Below are positions 12,003 through 22,233 of a stretch of 64,000 nt of DNA, in pieces. Every line of letters starts with the position of its first letter. Position 1 is the stretch's first letter. Under the pieces are notes generated by a model, which saw nothing but the letters and a program-made list of their open reading frames with translations, was not told the DNA's origin and ran no database searches. The stretch lies in assembly GCA_013115125.1 (NCBI GenBank), contig JABANN010000003.1:62001-126000 (forward strand), read 5' to 3'. The stretch comes from Perkinsus olseni. Taxonomy: Eukaryota > Perkinsozoa > Perkinsida. Made by a program: the position numbers and the translations under genes.

Positions 12003-12482
12003 ATGGCCAAGACCGCGACCTTCCGGACCTCACAGCGAGGTAAAGTGGTTTGCATAGTCGACGACAACGTCTACCATATGCAGCGAGTCTACAAGGATCG
12101 GGTCTACTGGTCGTGCAAGTCTCGAGCGAAAGGCTGCAAGGCCCGGCTCGTAACCTCGGGAGATGAGGTGGTGAAGCAAAGCCACGAGCACTGCTGCGGT
12201 CTGAGCACGCGGGGAGTTTCCCGGGCCAACTTCTCGTTTACTATGCCGTACAACACACCCGTGGAGGGTCCGAACTCTTCGACGACGGCCATGCCAGCGC
12301 CGTCGGAGGCAGCTGTCACCTCTGCGCCGCTTGATTTCACTGGTCAGCAGATCCTCTGTGACGGCACGATGTTGCAGGGTTATCCTATCCCTCCGGAGGC
12401 GCAGGTCACCGTAGAATTGGATGATGCAATTCGGAATTCTCCGCAGGTTCCCGACGCTCCCGTTGATCCTTTGCTCTGCTGA
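12003..12482 (+). CDS. Small FLYWCH zinc-finger protein
   Basis: Intronless, 159 aa. Residues about 5-62 form a single FLYWCH-type zinc finger: F.TSQRGK, VYHMQRVYKDRVYWSC, a second Cys in KGCKARLVT, and HEHC at the end (C-x-C...H-x-H spacing). The remaining 95 residues are low-complexity, Pro/Ser/Ala-rich and then acidic, with no recognised domain. FLYWCH fingers bind DNA and derive from Mutator-like transposase genes in several lineages. No transposase domain or terminal repeat is visible here, so this is a stand-alone finger that could be a transcription regulator (inference). The start is the first ATG and gives a complete domain. Confidence 0.8.
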   Translation: MAKTATFRTSQRGKVVCIVDDNVYHMQRVYKDRVYWSCKSRAKGCKARLVTSGDEVVKQSHEHCCGLSTRGVSRANFSFTMPYNTPVEGPNSSTTAMPAPSEAAVTSAPLDFTGQQILCDGTMLQGYPIPPEAQVTVELDDAIRNSPQVPDAPVDPLLC

Positions 12483-12774
12483 TTCGTTCTTTGTATCATC
12501 TCGTGTAAGTTAGCTGTCACTTTTCTGTTGTGCACCATTAACAATAGCTTCGCTGATGACCGGGGTTGCGTTTGCACGGTTGGCGGTCGATGTCTTCTCA
12601 CGGTCAGCGTGCGTTGGACTTTACTATAGTCTTCACAAAATCTCGTCACTTCATCTGGTTGCCTCATGTTTGTTTTATAGCCAGCAGTATCACCTGCTGT
12701 AGGGCCTTAGTGATCTAACATAGCACTCATCTCTCAGTTGTCGTGCTTCGACGGCTTCTTTTGAGCCTTATCCA

Positions 12775-15700
12775 ATGGTGGCCTACAAGTATCCCTACGA
12801 CTTGTATCACCAGGCCTTCGAGAACCCAGAGCTGGCCCATCGCACGGCGTGTGTGAAGGTTGGTGAGGACGGCGCAGTTTCGGACGTCTTAACGTATGCC
12901 GAGCTGTGTAGTCAAGGAAGGGATATGGCGTACTGGTTGAGTGCGATACTTGGGGTTAGGGAGGGGGACTGCGTGGGTGTGGCAATCGAGCGCTCAGGGG
13001 CGTGGCTGAGTATCCTGTTGGCTTGTAGTGCCCTGGGCACTGTGATGGCGCCGTTGGATCCGTCGGCTGATGAAGGGTAATCATGGGAGTTTCGCTGTGG
13101 GCGCTCTCGCTGATGCTGCGAAAACTACGACTTACCTGGATTTGAGAAACCTGAATTGGGAGTTCATTTGAGTTCTTTTCAGGCGACTCCGCGATCTTCT
13201 CTATCAAACGTCACCGGATATCTTGGTAGTTCGTTCGGGTGTTGGAAATACCGCGGGACTGGAATCAATGGCTGCCTGCCGCGTGATCGACATTACCCGA
13301 TCCGATGCCGTCTCGAGCCGTCCCCACCATTGGGTTGCTCCAACACTCTCGGTCTGCGATCCCGGCTACAGGCCGCTCTTCAAGATGTTTTCTGGAGGAA
13401 CAACTGGAACGCCGAAGCTAATACCAGTCACGCATGGCATGCCGCTGTCGGAGCTACCAGGGTATGCCGAAGATGTAGTGAAGCTGCCACCGGGGAGTCC
13501 TCAACCCGTAGTCCTCCAGTTTTCTGGGCTTCAATGGTTAGCTTCTATGATGGGCCAAGTTAATATCGCTCTCGCTACTGGTGGGGTTTGCCTCTTCGCT
13601 GATTGTCTGAAGGTCGGCTTACAGTGCGTTGACTATCCCCCAACTATAGTGGGGGCGGTCCCTACGCAACTGTTTCTGAACGCAACCCTCTTGTCGAAGT
13701 GCAAGCTTACTCACCTTTTGCTTTGGGGCGAGGCTTCAACTCCTGCTAAGCTGGCTGAATTGCAAGCCTTGGTTGGGAAGGCTCGAGTGGTGGACTTGCT
13801 GATTGCGACAGAGTTCTGGCTGTGCCTGGTTTGTGATGGTAGTATGGGGGTTGTCCTTGAGCTTATCGGGCATGTTTGACGGGGTTACCGTTTCCAGCTC
13901 GAAGTACTTTACGTCACCCTCATTGTGAATATCCCAATACATACCTCATCATTCGGAGTCTCTTTTGGTTGGGGTAGACTGTTTTCGAGCCACCCGTACC
14001 CTCCCTCGACGCATGTCTGTTCAGATGGTTCCGCGATGTTCCGAACTCTTCGCTCGAAGGACGTTGAAATCAAGTTAGCCCCGCTAGGGGATGAGGACGC
14101 AGCGCCGGTGGATCACAGGTATCTGTCTTCGCTTGTGGCGTCTGAATCCGTTATTTACATTTCTGTCCCTCTGCCGACTCAGGCCTCGAAAACGCGGGGA
14201 ATTGATGATGCGCGGCCCCTTTGTGTGCCAGCCTTTAACAGACGAGGAAGGTTGGTTTAGAACAGGAGATGTTGCTGAGATGGATGATCGAGGTAGTAGG
14301 TGGGTAATGTGGGCGCATTGTCGGCGTGGCTCAGATTTTTAGTCGATGCGGCTTTCTGCCTTCTACGTTCTCTTGTTGTAGGTCGAGTGCATTACCTTGG
14401 TCGCTTGGGTGGAAGGCTAAAGGCCTCAGGAGGGGTTTGGATCGACGCGCTGCCCATTGAGCAATTGGCACTTTCCTGCGGTGCAGGTGTCGAGGAGGCG
14501 TCCGTTCTTACCCACGACGGGCGCAACTACATGTTTGTATATATGAAGAAGTTGGAGTCTGAGGCGAGCGACTCCGACTCTGACGACTGGTATGCTGGGT
14601 CATCGGATAACTCTCATTCCGATGATGACGGAGAAGGGTCGCGTACTGCTCCTTCTTATGCGATCACCGAGGAGGATGAGTCTGCTTTGTCGATGTTGGG
14701 CCAGTACTCAACTTTACGCAGCGCCCTGGCCGCGAACAACGATGCTGCGGTTCTTGATTTGACCATTCGGATGTCCTGCAAGCCCTTACCGAGGAATCCC
14801 AATACGAACAAGATAGACCGATTTCAATTGGTCAAGGAAGTGCTTGGCCACGAGAACTCATGGAGGCAGTGTCTGGAGCCGGAGCGACGGCGTCGCCTGA
14901 TGAGCGCTTGGAAGCGTGTTGGGCTTTGGGGCGCCGGCTCACTGTTAGCATGTGGCCCGAAGGAGTTCTTTCTGCATCTGCCGTACATGTGGCTGTCGAC
15001 TCTCTACTTGCCCGTCTTCGAGGAGGATGCTACAACTGTGAGGGAGAAGATCGGTCTCTTCGTACTACGCCTCATTAGAAGTTGCCCGCTCGACCGTATA
15101 GGGTTCTTTGCTGCGTGGTTTGCCCTCTCCCGCCGTTTCAAACCGGTCCGGAAAATGACTTGGGTGTGGACCTTAGTCGGAGCCTTCTTAGCCTTCAAGG
15201 ACGGGCGTTTCCTCTCTTGGCCGCCCGCGTTCTGGTACGCCATTGGGAACCAGAGCAGTTATGAGTCGGCCAAGTGGCTGTCATGGGGATTCGCTAAACG
15301 CCAGATCAAGTGGAACGCGCAGTGGTTTTGGTGGTACCTCTCGTTGAGATGGTTACGGAATGCTGACAAAACGACTTACGGTGGTTACGGAGGGGACTGG
15401 AGGAATCAGGTGGCACCCAAAGAAGATAAAGTCGCCGTACCCAAGGACGATGAGAGCGTTGATGGTATCGAGAGGCAGGATGCCCTCAGCGTACTCACTG
15501 ACGAGGCCCAAGATACGCCACTAGAAGCAGCGGAGCAGTCGGAGGGGTCGCTTGGCTTACCTGTTCCGGAGGATCTCAGACCAGTAGAATCAACGGCTCC
15601 GTCTGTCAACCTGGATATGCCCGAGGAGAGCCAAGGTTCAAGGGTTGCTGGTGAGGGCGGTGAAAACGTCTCTACTGCGGACTCCCCTTCTTTGCCGGTT

Positions 15701-17788
15701 GAGGGAGGCGGGCAAGCACCCATATCGGGAAAGGCTAGCATAGTCGACGATGACATCATGTCTGCCTCGGACCTCGGAGAGAGTCCCGATACTCTAACTC
15801 CGAACGAAACGAGTGCGGAGGAGAGCCTTCCGGTGGAGAAGCTGGAGGTGCCTCCCCAGAAGTATCATTACAGAACCTTCCAGAAATGGTGGTGGCATGA
15901 GAGGGCTTTGGACCGGTTCGACTGGACGAGGACTCATTTTGTTAAGGGCGTTCGTAACGTCGTCCGCACTGTTCCAGATGCGACGCAGTTGGTTGGGGAT
16001 GTTAGCTCAGAGCAAGTATGCGCTTTGGTGTCGGGTATCACAGGTTGGCCTAAGGTGGACGCCAGCACAGATCTGGGCGGCATGACGTCGCTGCAGATCT
16101 CTATGCTTATGAAGAGGTTGCCGGGGCAAGTTGCCGCTAAGGACGTTTTGCTGTGCAAAGATGTCGCCCACTTAGTGGCATTGTTGCAGTCGCCGATGAA
16201 GGAGGAGGCAGTCTTGCAGCCTGTTGGTTCTGAGGAGCCTTTCCGGGCATGGTTCTCACCGGGGCAGTTGAACAGAGTTTGCAAGTGGGCCTTCCAGATC
16301 CGCGGTGATCTGGACATGGATCGCTTGCAGGATGCTGTAGATCGCATGGTTGATCGGCACCCCATGCTGAGAGCTCGGGTCGTCGGACCAGCCCGCATAT
16401 CGAGCTTCCTTTACGACAGCGTCATGGTGCTCTTGCCGACTTTGTCCCGCCTTCCCGAGCACTCCTGGACGTCGTGGTGGCTTCGGCTGCTGATTTGCAA
16501 GCCTCTTTGGCATGCATGGGTTAAGGTCCGTTGTCGTGAGCGCGAAGGCCATGTCCCAATTGGGGTTCGCTGGGCGTGGGGGAAGGACCCTCGTAAGTGC
16601 CAGAGGCAGATGTTCCGAGCACGAAGCGATATGGAAGACGACAGATCCGACGACACCCCTCTCAAGCTGTATTTGGTCCAACAGCGCATAGACGACCCCG
16701 AGAACCCGGAGACGTTCATCGTGAGACGTCAGTGGTTGTTCGTCATGATTCGGCATGCGTGGTCCGACGCTTTGTCTTACTTCCCCATCGCGGACGACCT
16801 GAGCAAGGCGTTTTCGAACGAAGATCTGCTTGGCGAGCCTTTGGAAGTGGTCGACCCTCGACCATTGCTACAGCAGAGATTCTACGATGGTCTTCGAGTA
16901 ACTCACGGAGCCCCGGATCGTAACAGTTTCCGTGGCTCGTATTTCTATGATGAATTCATGACTAGAGATGCATATCATCACTACTGCAAAATTACTAATA
17001 GATTCATTTGTCACTTCCGTTATTTGGCCGAGGAGCATTATCACATCCCGCTGGAGCACTTGTTGATTGCCTGGATTTCATTGAGCTTGGCTCGTGCTGA
17101 CCAGAACGAGAATGTGGGTATGACTCTCTACACTCCTCTGCGTGATGGCCCGATGGAGAGTCAGATGCTTGCGCTTCTAGCCGACTGGCGCGACTTCGAC
17201 TTCGATTTCTCCTTTGAAAGAGGATCTGTGATGGACGCGGTTCTTCACGTTTCGGATAAGCTCAGGAGGCGTGACTACACGGTTTTTGACCAGCCTGGCA
17301 ATCCCGAGGCGACTCTGTTGAACTTCCTTTCGCTGGACACCCGCGTCCGCGGCAATGGGAGGCTACGTCATGTCCATGTGGACAAGGTTGGTTTTCGTGA
17401 AGACGACAACGATAGGTCCTGGGGCTGGGTTGATCGACAGCAGTGGCGCGAGGGCCCCGGACATCGCCAGCGCAGCATGACCCTCGAGCAAACAAGCGCT
17501 CGCGGGGCTTGGTGCTTCGCGATGACGTTGGCTCCTGAGTATTATCCTCCGGAGTGGTGCAGAAGGTTCTCCTATTATATGAAGTTGACGGCTGACCAGG
17601 TCTTCAGGGATCCACTCGGCTCGTGTGGACGTGTGCAGTATGACGAGGAAAACTACGCAGAGGAGTGGAAGAAGTGGGAGAGGGACTCTGAAGCGGCCGA
17701 GAGATACGACATGTTCCAAGAAGATGAGTTGATGTGGTCGAAGTTGCCCACACAGACTGCAAGTCAGCACGCTATTCGTGATGATTAG
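12775..17788 (+). CDS. NRPS-like protein: adenylation, carrier, condensation domains
   Basis: Five exons: 12775-13076, 13183-13838, 14025-14118, 14183-14292 and 14382-17788; 1522 aa. Residues 1-430 are an AMP-forming adenylation domain: LTYAEL, the P-loop [12 protein letters not shown] (about 171), [22 protein letters not shown], and [15 protein letters not shown] near the hinge. Residues about 540-700 are Trp-rich and hydrophobic, then about 200 residues are acidic and low-complexity. A carrier domain follows with DLGGMTSLQ, where Ser957 is the likely phosphopantetheine site. The C-terminal part (from [13 protein letters not shown]) resembles a condensation domain. Its HHxxxD motif reads RHAWSD (His1179 and Asp1183 kept, first His replaced by Arg). 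The order A-T-C without a thioesterase suggests activation of an amino or carboxylic acid and transfer to an amine or alcohol. The product is unknown. The Lnt-like gene starts 152 bp downstream. Confidence 0.8.
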
Positions 17789-17940
17789 TTTCCTCCAGCC
17801 GATAAAAATTACGTTGCTTTCTGTCCGGTGAAGTATCTTGAGTTGACCATAATATTCGAGGCGCGCGCTCATGTCGCGGTTCCGCGTTCGTCGCCCGACT
17901 CGGAGGAGCTTCGACCCGTAACAGTTAAGATTTTTTGTAA

Positions 17941-19500
17941 ATGCTTTTACATGACTTGGTAAATGCTCCTCGTCCACACTACATTTGCGTCCTCCTCTCG
18001 GGCCTCTCCGTGCTGCTGTATAACCTGCGAACGATCAAATTCGGCTTGGATCGGCCTGTAGAACTCTGGCCCCTTGCATTCGTCTGTGTTAGTCCAATGA
18101 TCGCCGCTCAGGAGTACCACAGGTCGTTCTTAGTCTCCCTTGTGACTTTCACGATATGCTCGACGTTATTCTTCTGGTCGATTGGGCTCGAGTGGTACGT
18201 TGGCTTTGTTACGGGCCTTATGTGGGGCGTCCTGTGGGACCTTCTAGAGTTCTCCGACCTCTACTTGTTCAACGACAGATTCGATACAAGCAAGCCAACG
18301 AGAAGAGCGACGTACTGGACCACCATAGTCTACATAACCTCCCTCTTTTTGGGGACATTCTTTGCCTTGAGCACTCCCTTGCATGACGCCCCGATCCTGA
18401 TCCAGCCGATTTCTCTCCTCGGCTTTTACGCGTTGGAATTCACCGTGTTCACAGTTAATGCGGCTGCCGGTCAACTGGTTTTCTCACAGGACCGGAAACC
18501 TCTGGCAAAGATCGTGCTGTGGTGCATGATTGGTTGGACGTTCATCTCGGCGATTCAGTTCTACGTTCCACGACTTTCCGCTGGGCCTTCGGCAAGAGTG
18601 GCTACGATCACGCCTGGGGCAGAGCTCGGTGGAGTTTCATGTGATAAGACTGTAGTTGAACAGTATGAGAAGGATGCCACGTGCAATGGGACGCTGGAGA
18701 GGCAGCTCGAATTGACCCGACACGCTGTCACAGTCGGTGGCGCCAAGTTCGTGGTGTGGCCGGAGATGTGGCTCGGGCCGTTCCAGAATCTGACAGATGC
18801 GGAGGATTATGTTTCCTCTCATGTGGGGCCGTTAGCAGGACGGCTGAGCGCTTTCGTGTCTGTCGGGGCCCTCGTTGGTGAAAGTGGTAATATTGCGATC
18901 ATGGTGGGACCGGAGGGCGAAATTCTGGGTGTGTATGGGAAACAGAAACCGCTCGCTCTGGTCGGAGAGAAGAGCTTGTTAAGGTTTGGTTATCCGACAT
19001 ATGAAATTCCCTCGACATCTCTCGTTGAACGGAATAGAACCTCCTCTGGCAAGGTTGGGACACTTATTTGTTACGATGTGGATTTTACTGGACCTCTGCG
19101 CTCCATCATTATGCAGGGGGCGGGGCTGATTCTAAATCCGTCGCAAGACTGGTCCGCAGTTAGGGACCATCTATCGCAGGCCGTCTTCAGAGCGGTGGAG
19201 AGCAGGGTTGCCATTGCGAAGGCAGACATGGCATGGGACTCGGTTATCGTGGATCTTTGGGGGCGGAAGCTTGCTCGGTTCCAGAGTCTCAACGAACGAG
19301 AGAATGTCTTGGTTGCGACAGTCGAGCTGGGCAACGGAGCGCCAACGGTCGCCACGGTGACTGGTGATATCCTCCCGCTGCTTTGCGCTGCATTTTCCCT
19401 GTTTGTGCTGGTGTCTGCCGGGCGGAAATGGTATGAAGTTCGACTAGCAAGGCGCGTATACACTCCCGATGGAGAATACGGCTCTCTACTGTCGGCGTGA
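17941..19500 (+). CDS. Apolipoprotein N-acyltransferase-like membrane protein
   Basis: Intronless, 519 aa. The N-terminal ~210 residues hold six or so hydrophobic segments, and a final TM segment lies near residue 480. Between them is a CN-hydrolase (nitrilase) domain with a complete catalytic triad: Glu275 in VVWPEMWLG, Lys334 in YGKQKPL, and Cys377 in TLICYDVDF. TM bundle, nitrilase domain, then a last TM is the architecture of bacterial Lnt, which acylates the N-terminal Cys of lipoproteins. Related proteins occur in some eukaryotes. The YGKQKPLALVGE block aligns with the Lnt YxKxHLVPFGE region. An amide-forming acyl transfer at a membrane is likely; the acceptor is unknown. It sits just behind the NRPS-like gene on the same strand. 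Confidence 0.8.
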   Translation: MLLHDLVNAPRPHYICVLLSGLSVLLYNLRTIKFGLDRPVELWPLAFVCVSPMIAAQEYHRSFLVSLVTFTICSTLFFWSIGLEWYVGFVTGLMWGVLWDLLEFSDLYLFNDRFDTSKPTRRATYWTTIVYITSLFLGTFFALSTPLHDAPILIQPISLLGFYALEFTVFTVNAAAGQLVFSQDRKPLAKIVLWCMIGWTFISAIQFYVPRLSAGPSARVATITPGAELGGVSCDKTVVEQYEKDATCNGTLERQLELTRHAVTVGGAKFVVWPEMWLGPFQNLTDAEDYVSSHVGPLAGRLSAFVSVGALVGESGNIAIMVGPEGEILGVYGKQKPLALVGEKSLLRFGYPTYEIPSTSLVERNRTSSGKVGTLICYDVDFTGPLRSIIMQGAGLILNPSQDWSAVRDHLSQAVFRAVESRVAIAKADMAWDSVIVDLWGRKLARFQSLNERENVLVATVELGNGAPTVATVTGDILPLLCAAFSLFVLVSAGRKWYEVRLARRVYTPDGEYGSLLSA

Positions 19501-19646
19501 TTTCCGCTACTCCTCTGTTACCATGGCCTGTATGGTAGAATTCTGACATGACTTGACACTGTCAAGTTGACAGTAAGATGTCATTGCGATGCGTTCAGTT
19601 TGGGGGATGACGTAACGCGAGCAGAGTGTCTGGTCCTTGTCGTCTA

Positions 19647-21178
19647 ATGTCCAAGCGAGTAGCCGAGAGCCAACTGACCAAGGATGATGCCCCAGAGGAA
19701 GACAATGTGGAGGACCCTGGCACTGGACGCGAGAGGGCCTCCGCTGACGTACGCACGAATCAGCCGGGCATTGGTTGGGCATTGGCATGAATTGCCGAGT
19801 CAGATACTTGCGAAGCGTAAGATTGTTTCAGTGAGACGGAAGAGTGAAGCGGCGGCTGCTCCCGCAGCGGAGAAGGTACTGAGATTTATCGGGCGGGTGG
19901 ATTACCATGAAGAAATACTGGTCTCAGCCTTCTACCGCCTCGGAAACGGAGAGTGTGGCTTCTTCCCAGAATCCATTTGCTAATCTAGGAAGTGAGTTCC
20001 TTCACTTCATCCGCTTCATTCGGATCATCCGCCTTTCCAGCATCATCCAAGTCGGGAGAGAGTGAGGGAGGCCCCAAAAGCAGTAATCCATTCTCTGGCA
20101 TCTCCTTCGCAAGTGCCTCAAAAAGTGGCGGAGGGAGCCTCTTCGGCGACATTGGCAAAAGTAGTGAGCGGGTTGTACATTAGCATTTTCAGCTCCGAGA
20201 TTCGGCTGGCTTCTGTAGGTATGGCCGGGGGAGCCGGCAGTGGATTCGCTGCCTTCGGCGCCGACCAAAGCAGCAAGTCGGAGACGGGCGAGCCGACCAG
20301 CCCGGAAGAAGGTGTCATCGTTAGAAGAGACTTAATGTCCTTTTAATCTAAACACTTCAGGAGATTCGTCCGAGACGTCAGAGCCCCAGCCCCATCCTGT
20401 TTGCAGTGGCGAAGAGGGCGAGTCTTTGATGTACTAAGGCGTGGTGGACCAATACGACGTACTGCACTCGGCATAGGTTCTCGTCTGATTGCAAGCTATA
20501 CAAGCTGATGAAACAGCAAGACGAAAAGGAAACAGCCGGCTCAAGTACGGAGTTGTTGGTTTCCGTTCCAGGCAAAGGCTTCAATGCAGGCAGTAGTGAA
20601 AGCAAGGCCAGCGGCTCGAAGTATAAGTGGACGGAACGAGGCATGGGCAGCCTCAGGGTCCTCAAGAAGGACAGCGATGATAACGTACGCGTTGGAAGCC
20701 ACTTTCTGTGCGGAAAGCGGTTCTTCGTCAGGCCAAGGCGGCTGGACGGATAGTCGTTCGTATGAAGGGAGTGTGGAAAGTTATATTGAATACACCGATA
20801 TTAGATGCCGATAAATATGAATTGGTAATAAGGCGCATTTTTCATCTGCTCTTAGCTGGCCTTTCGCTTTGGTCTCCGCGCGATTGTCCTCTGATGGAAC
20901 CAACTCTTATTTGCCTCGTCCAGGTGGGTACCAAGAGCGTCAAGTTCTTCGGTCTTGACGACGAGAGCGACGAGGAAGGTCAATTGGCGTCCTATCGCGT
21001 TAATGTACTAGGACAAATCGGCGTTTCATCCATCGTCACAGTATTGTGCTTCTCCGCTCAGTTGCTTTCTTCCGAGAATCAGTCCGAGTTCTTAAAGGCG
21101 GTCAAGAGCTTCTCATTAAGCGGTGCCTCTACAGCCGCCCCGACGCCCGAGGCAGCAGACAAGAAGGAAGAAGCCTGA
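19647..21178 (+). CDS. Nup50-like nucleoporin with Ran-binding domain
   Basis: Ten exons: 19647-19748, 19804-19875, 19928-19991, 20041-20163, 20219-20311, 20361-20430, 20477-20684, 20732-20824, 20924-21004 and 21062-21178; all GT-AG, with phases that close. The N-terminus MSKRVAESQLTKDD matches the importin-alpha-binding start of Nup50. The middle is Ser/Gly-rich with FG-like dipeptides (GSLFGDI, GFAAFGA). The C-terminal Ran-binding domain has KLYKLMKQQ, KYKWTERGMGSLRVL, RIVVRMKGVWKVILNTPIL and GTKSVKFFGLDD. It likely speeds cargo release and importin recycling at the nuclear basket. About 340 aa, shorter than animal Nup50. The start is chosen by the conserved KRxAExxLT motif. Confidence 0.88.
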
Positions 21179-21264
21179 GGAAGTTCTCTAGCCCAAATAG
21201 TCTTTGCTTGTTGTGTTAACTCCACTGTTCTCCAAGTTTCACCCTTCAGTCTGTGCTCCGTCTG

Positions 21265-22003
21265 ATGGGACTCCGATCGAAGCGCAGAGCTCTTCCAAAG
21301 AAGAAATCCTCTTCGGCGACTGTAACGCTGAAAGCCCCTGCGGGTTTAGGGGTCGAGGCCGAGCATGAGGAGCCGGAAGGTAATAGACGGTGGGATGCGC
21401 AAGAGTTGCTAGTTCCATCCCGAGGAATAATACAGTCCTTTTTCGACGGAGAATATTGAAGGTTCGCTGAGATGCATCGCACAAGTCAATTCATTCCAGG
21501 TGCCATTTCTCCAGGACAGGATCAAAGCGTGGTAGAAGCTTCAGTAGAGGACACCGCTGAGGGTACCACTGGGAGTAATTCGCGCCCAATTTGGATATCA
21601 GCATTTTTCTGGCGCAGAAACACCTTCCGAGCCGAAGTCGAATGCCGAGCCCAAGTTCTTTTGGATGGACCCCGCGGCCCAGGCAACTCTAGTCGGGTTG
21701 AAGGCTCGAGGTGAAGAGAGAGCCGCCAAGTTAAGAGCCGCCAGGGCTCAGCCCTATGTGGTGAAGGTAATTGACCTGTGTACCCTCTGTGCTTACAGAG
21801 GTCTCTATGTGGTTCATCACTAGGGCTTCACTGTCGTTAACAGTAGCACGCCACTCACGTCTGAGGCCCGGCGAGCAACAACAAGCACTCAGTGGCTTCA
21901 GGAAGGTGAGTCCAGTGGGCGGAGTTTCGGTTGTTCATTGTGGCTTCGTCTCAGAGCTCTACGGAAATCGCACGAGGAAGAGATCATGGAAGGTGCTCAA
22001 TGA
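21265..22003 (+). CDS. Unknown small charged protein (tentative model)
   Basis: Tentative exons: 21265-21379, 21500-21562 (or 21574), 21618-21766, 21824-21905 and 21957-22003 (stop TGA). Predicted pieces include a Lys/Arg-rich start (MGLRSKRRALPKKKSSS), FFWMDPAAQATLVGLKARG, and a helical end (ALRKSHEEEIMEGAQ). I recognise no family. Phases are consistent, but the first exon is also open in a second frame, so the start is uncertain. It lies 87 bp after the Nup50-like gene. Confidence 0.4.
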
Positions 22004-22233
22004 TCGCAATCTCACCGATGCGTGATGAGCAAGTCTTGGCGAAGCTGCTACTGTCCCTCTGTACGTTACGTCCCTCTTGTTCACAGTTTCTACGTACTCG
22101 CGACGACTCGTGTTTTATGCTGTTAATCACGGCTTGCGGCCATGAGCCGGAGTATGACCGTGCTCCGTGATGGTATCACGAGTTCAGTCCCCGGGAGAGA
22201 TCTCGCCACGCCGGGAGAAGGGATGATTGAGTG

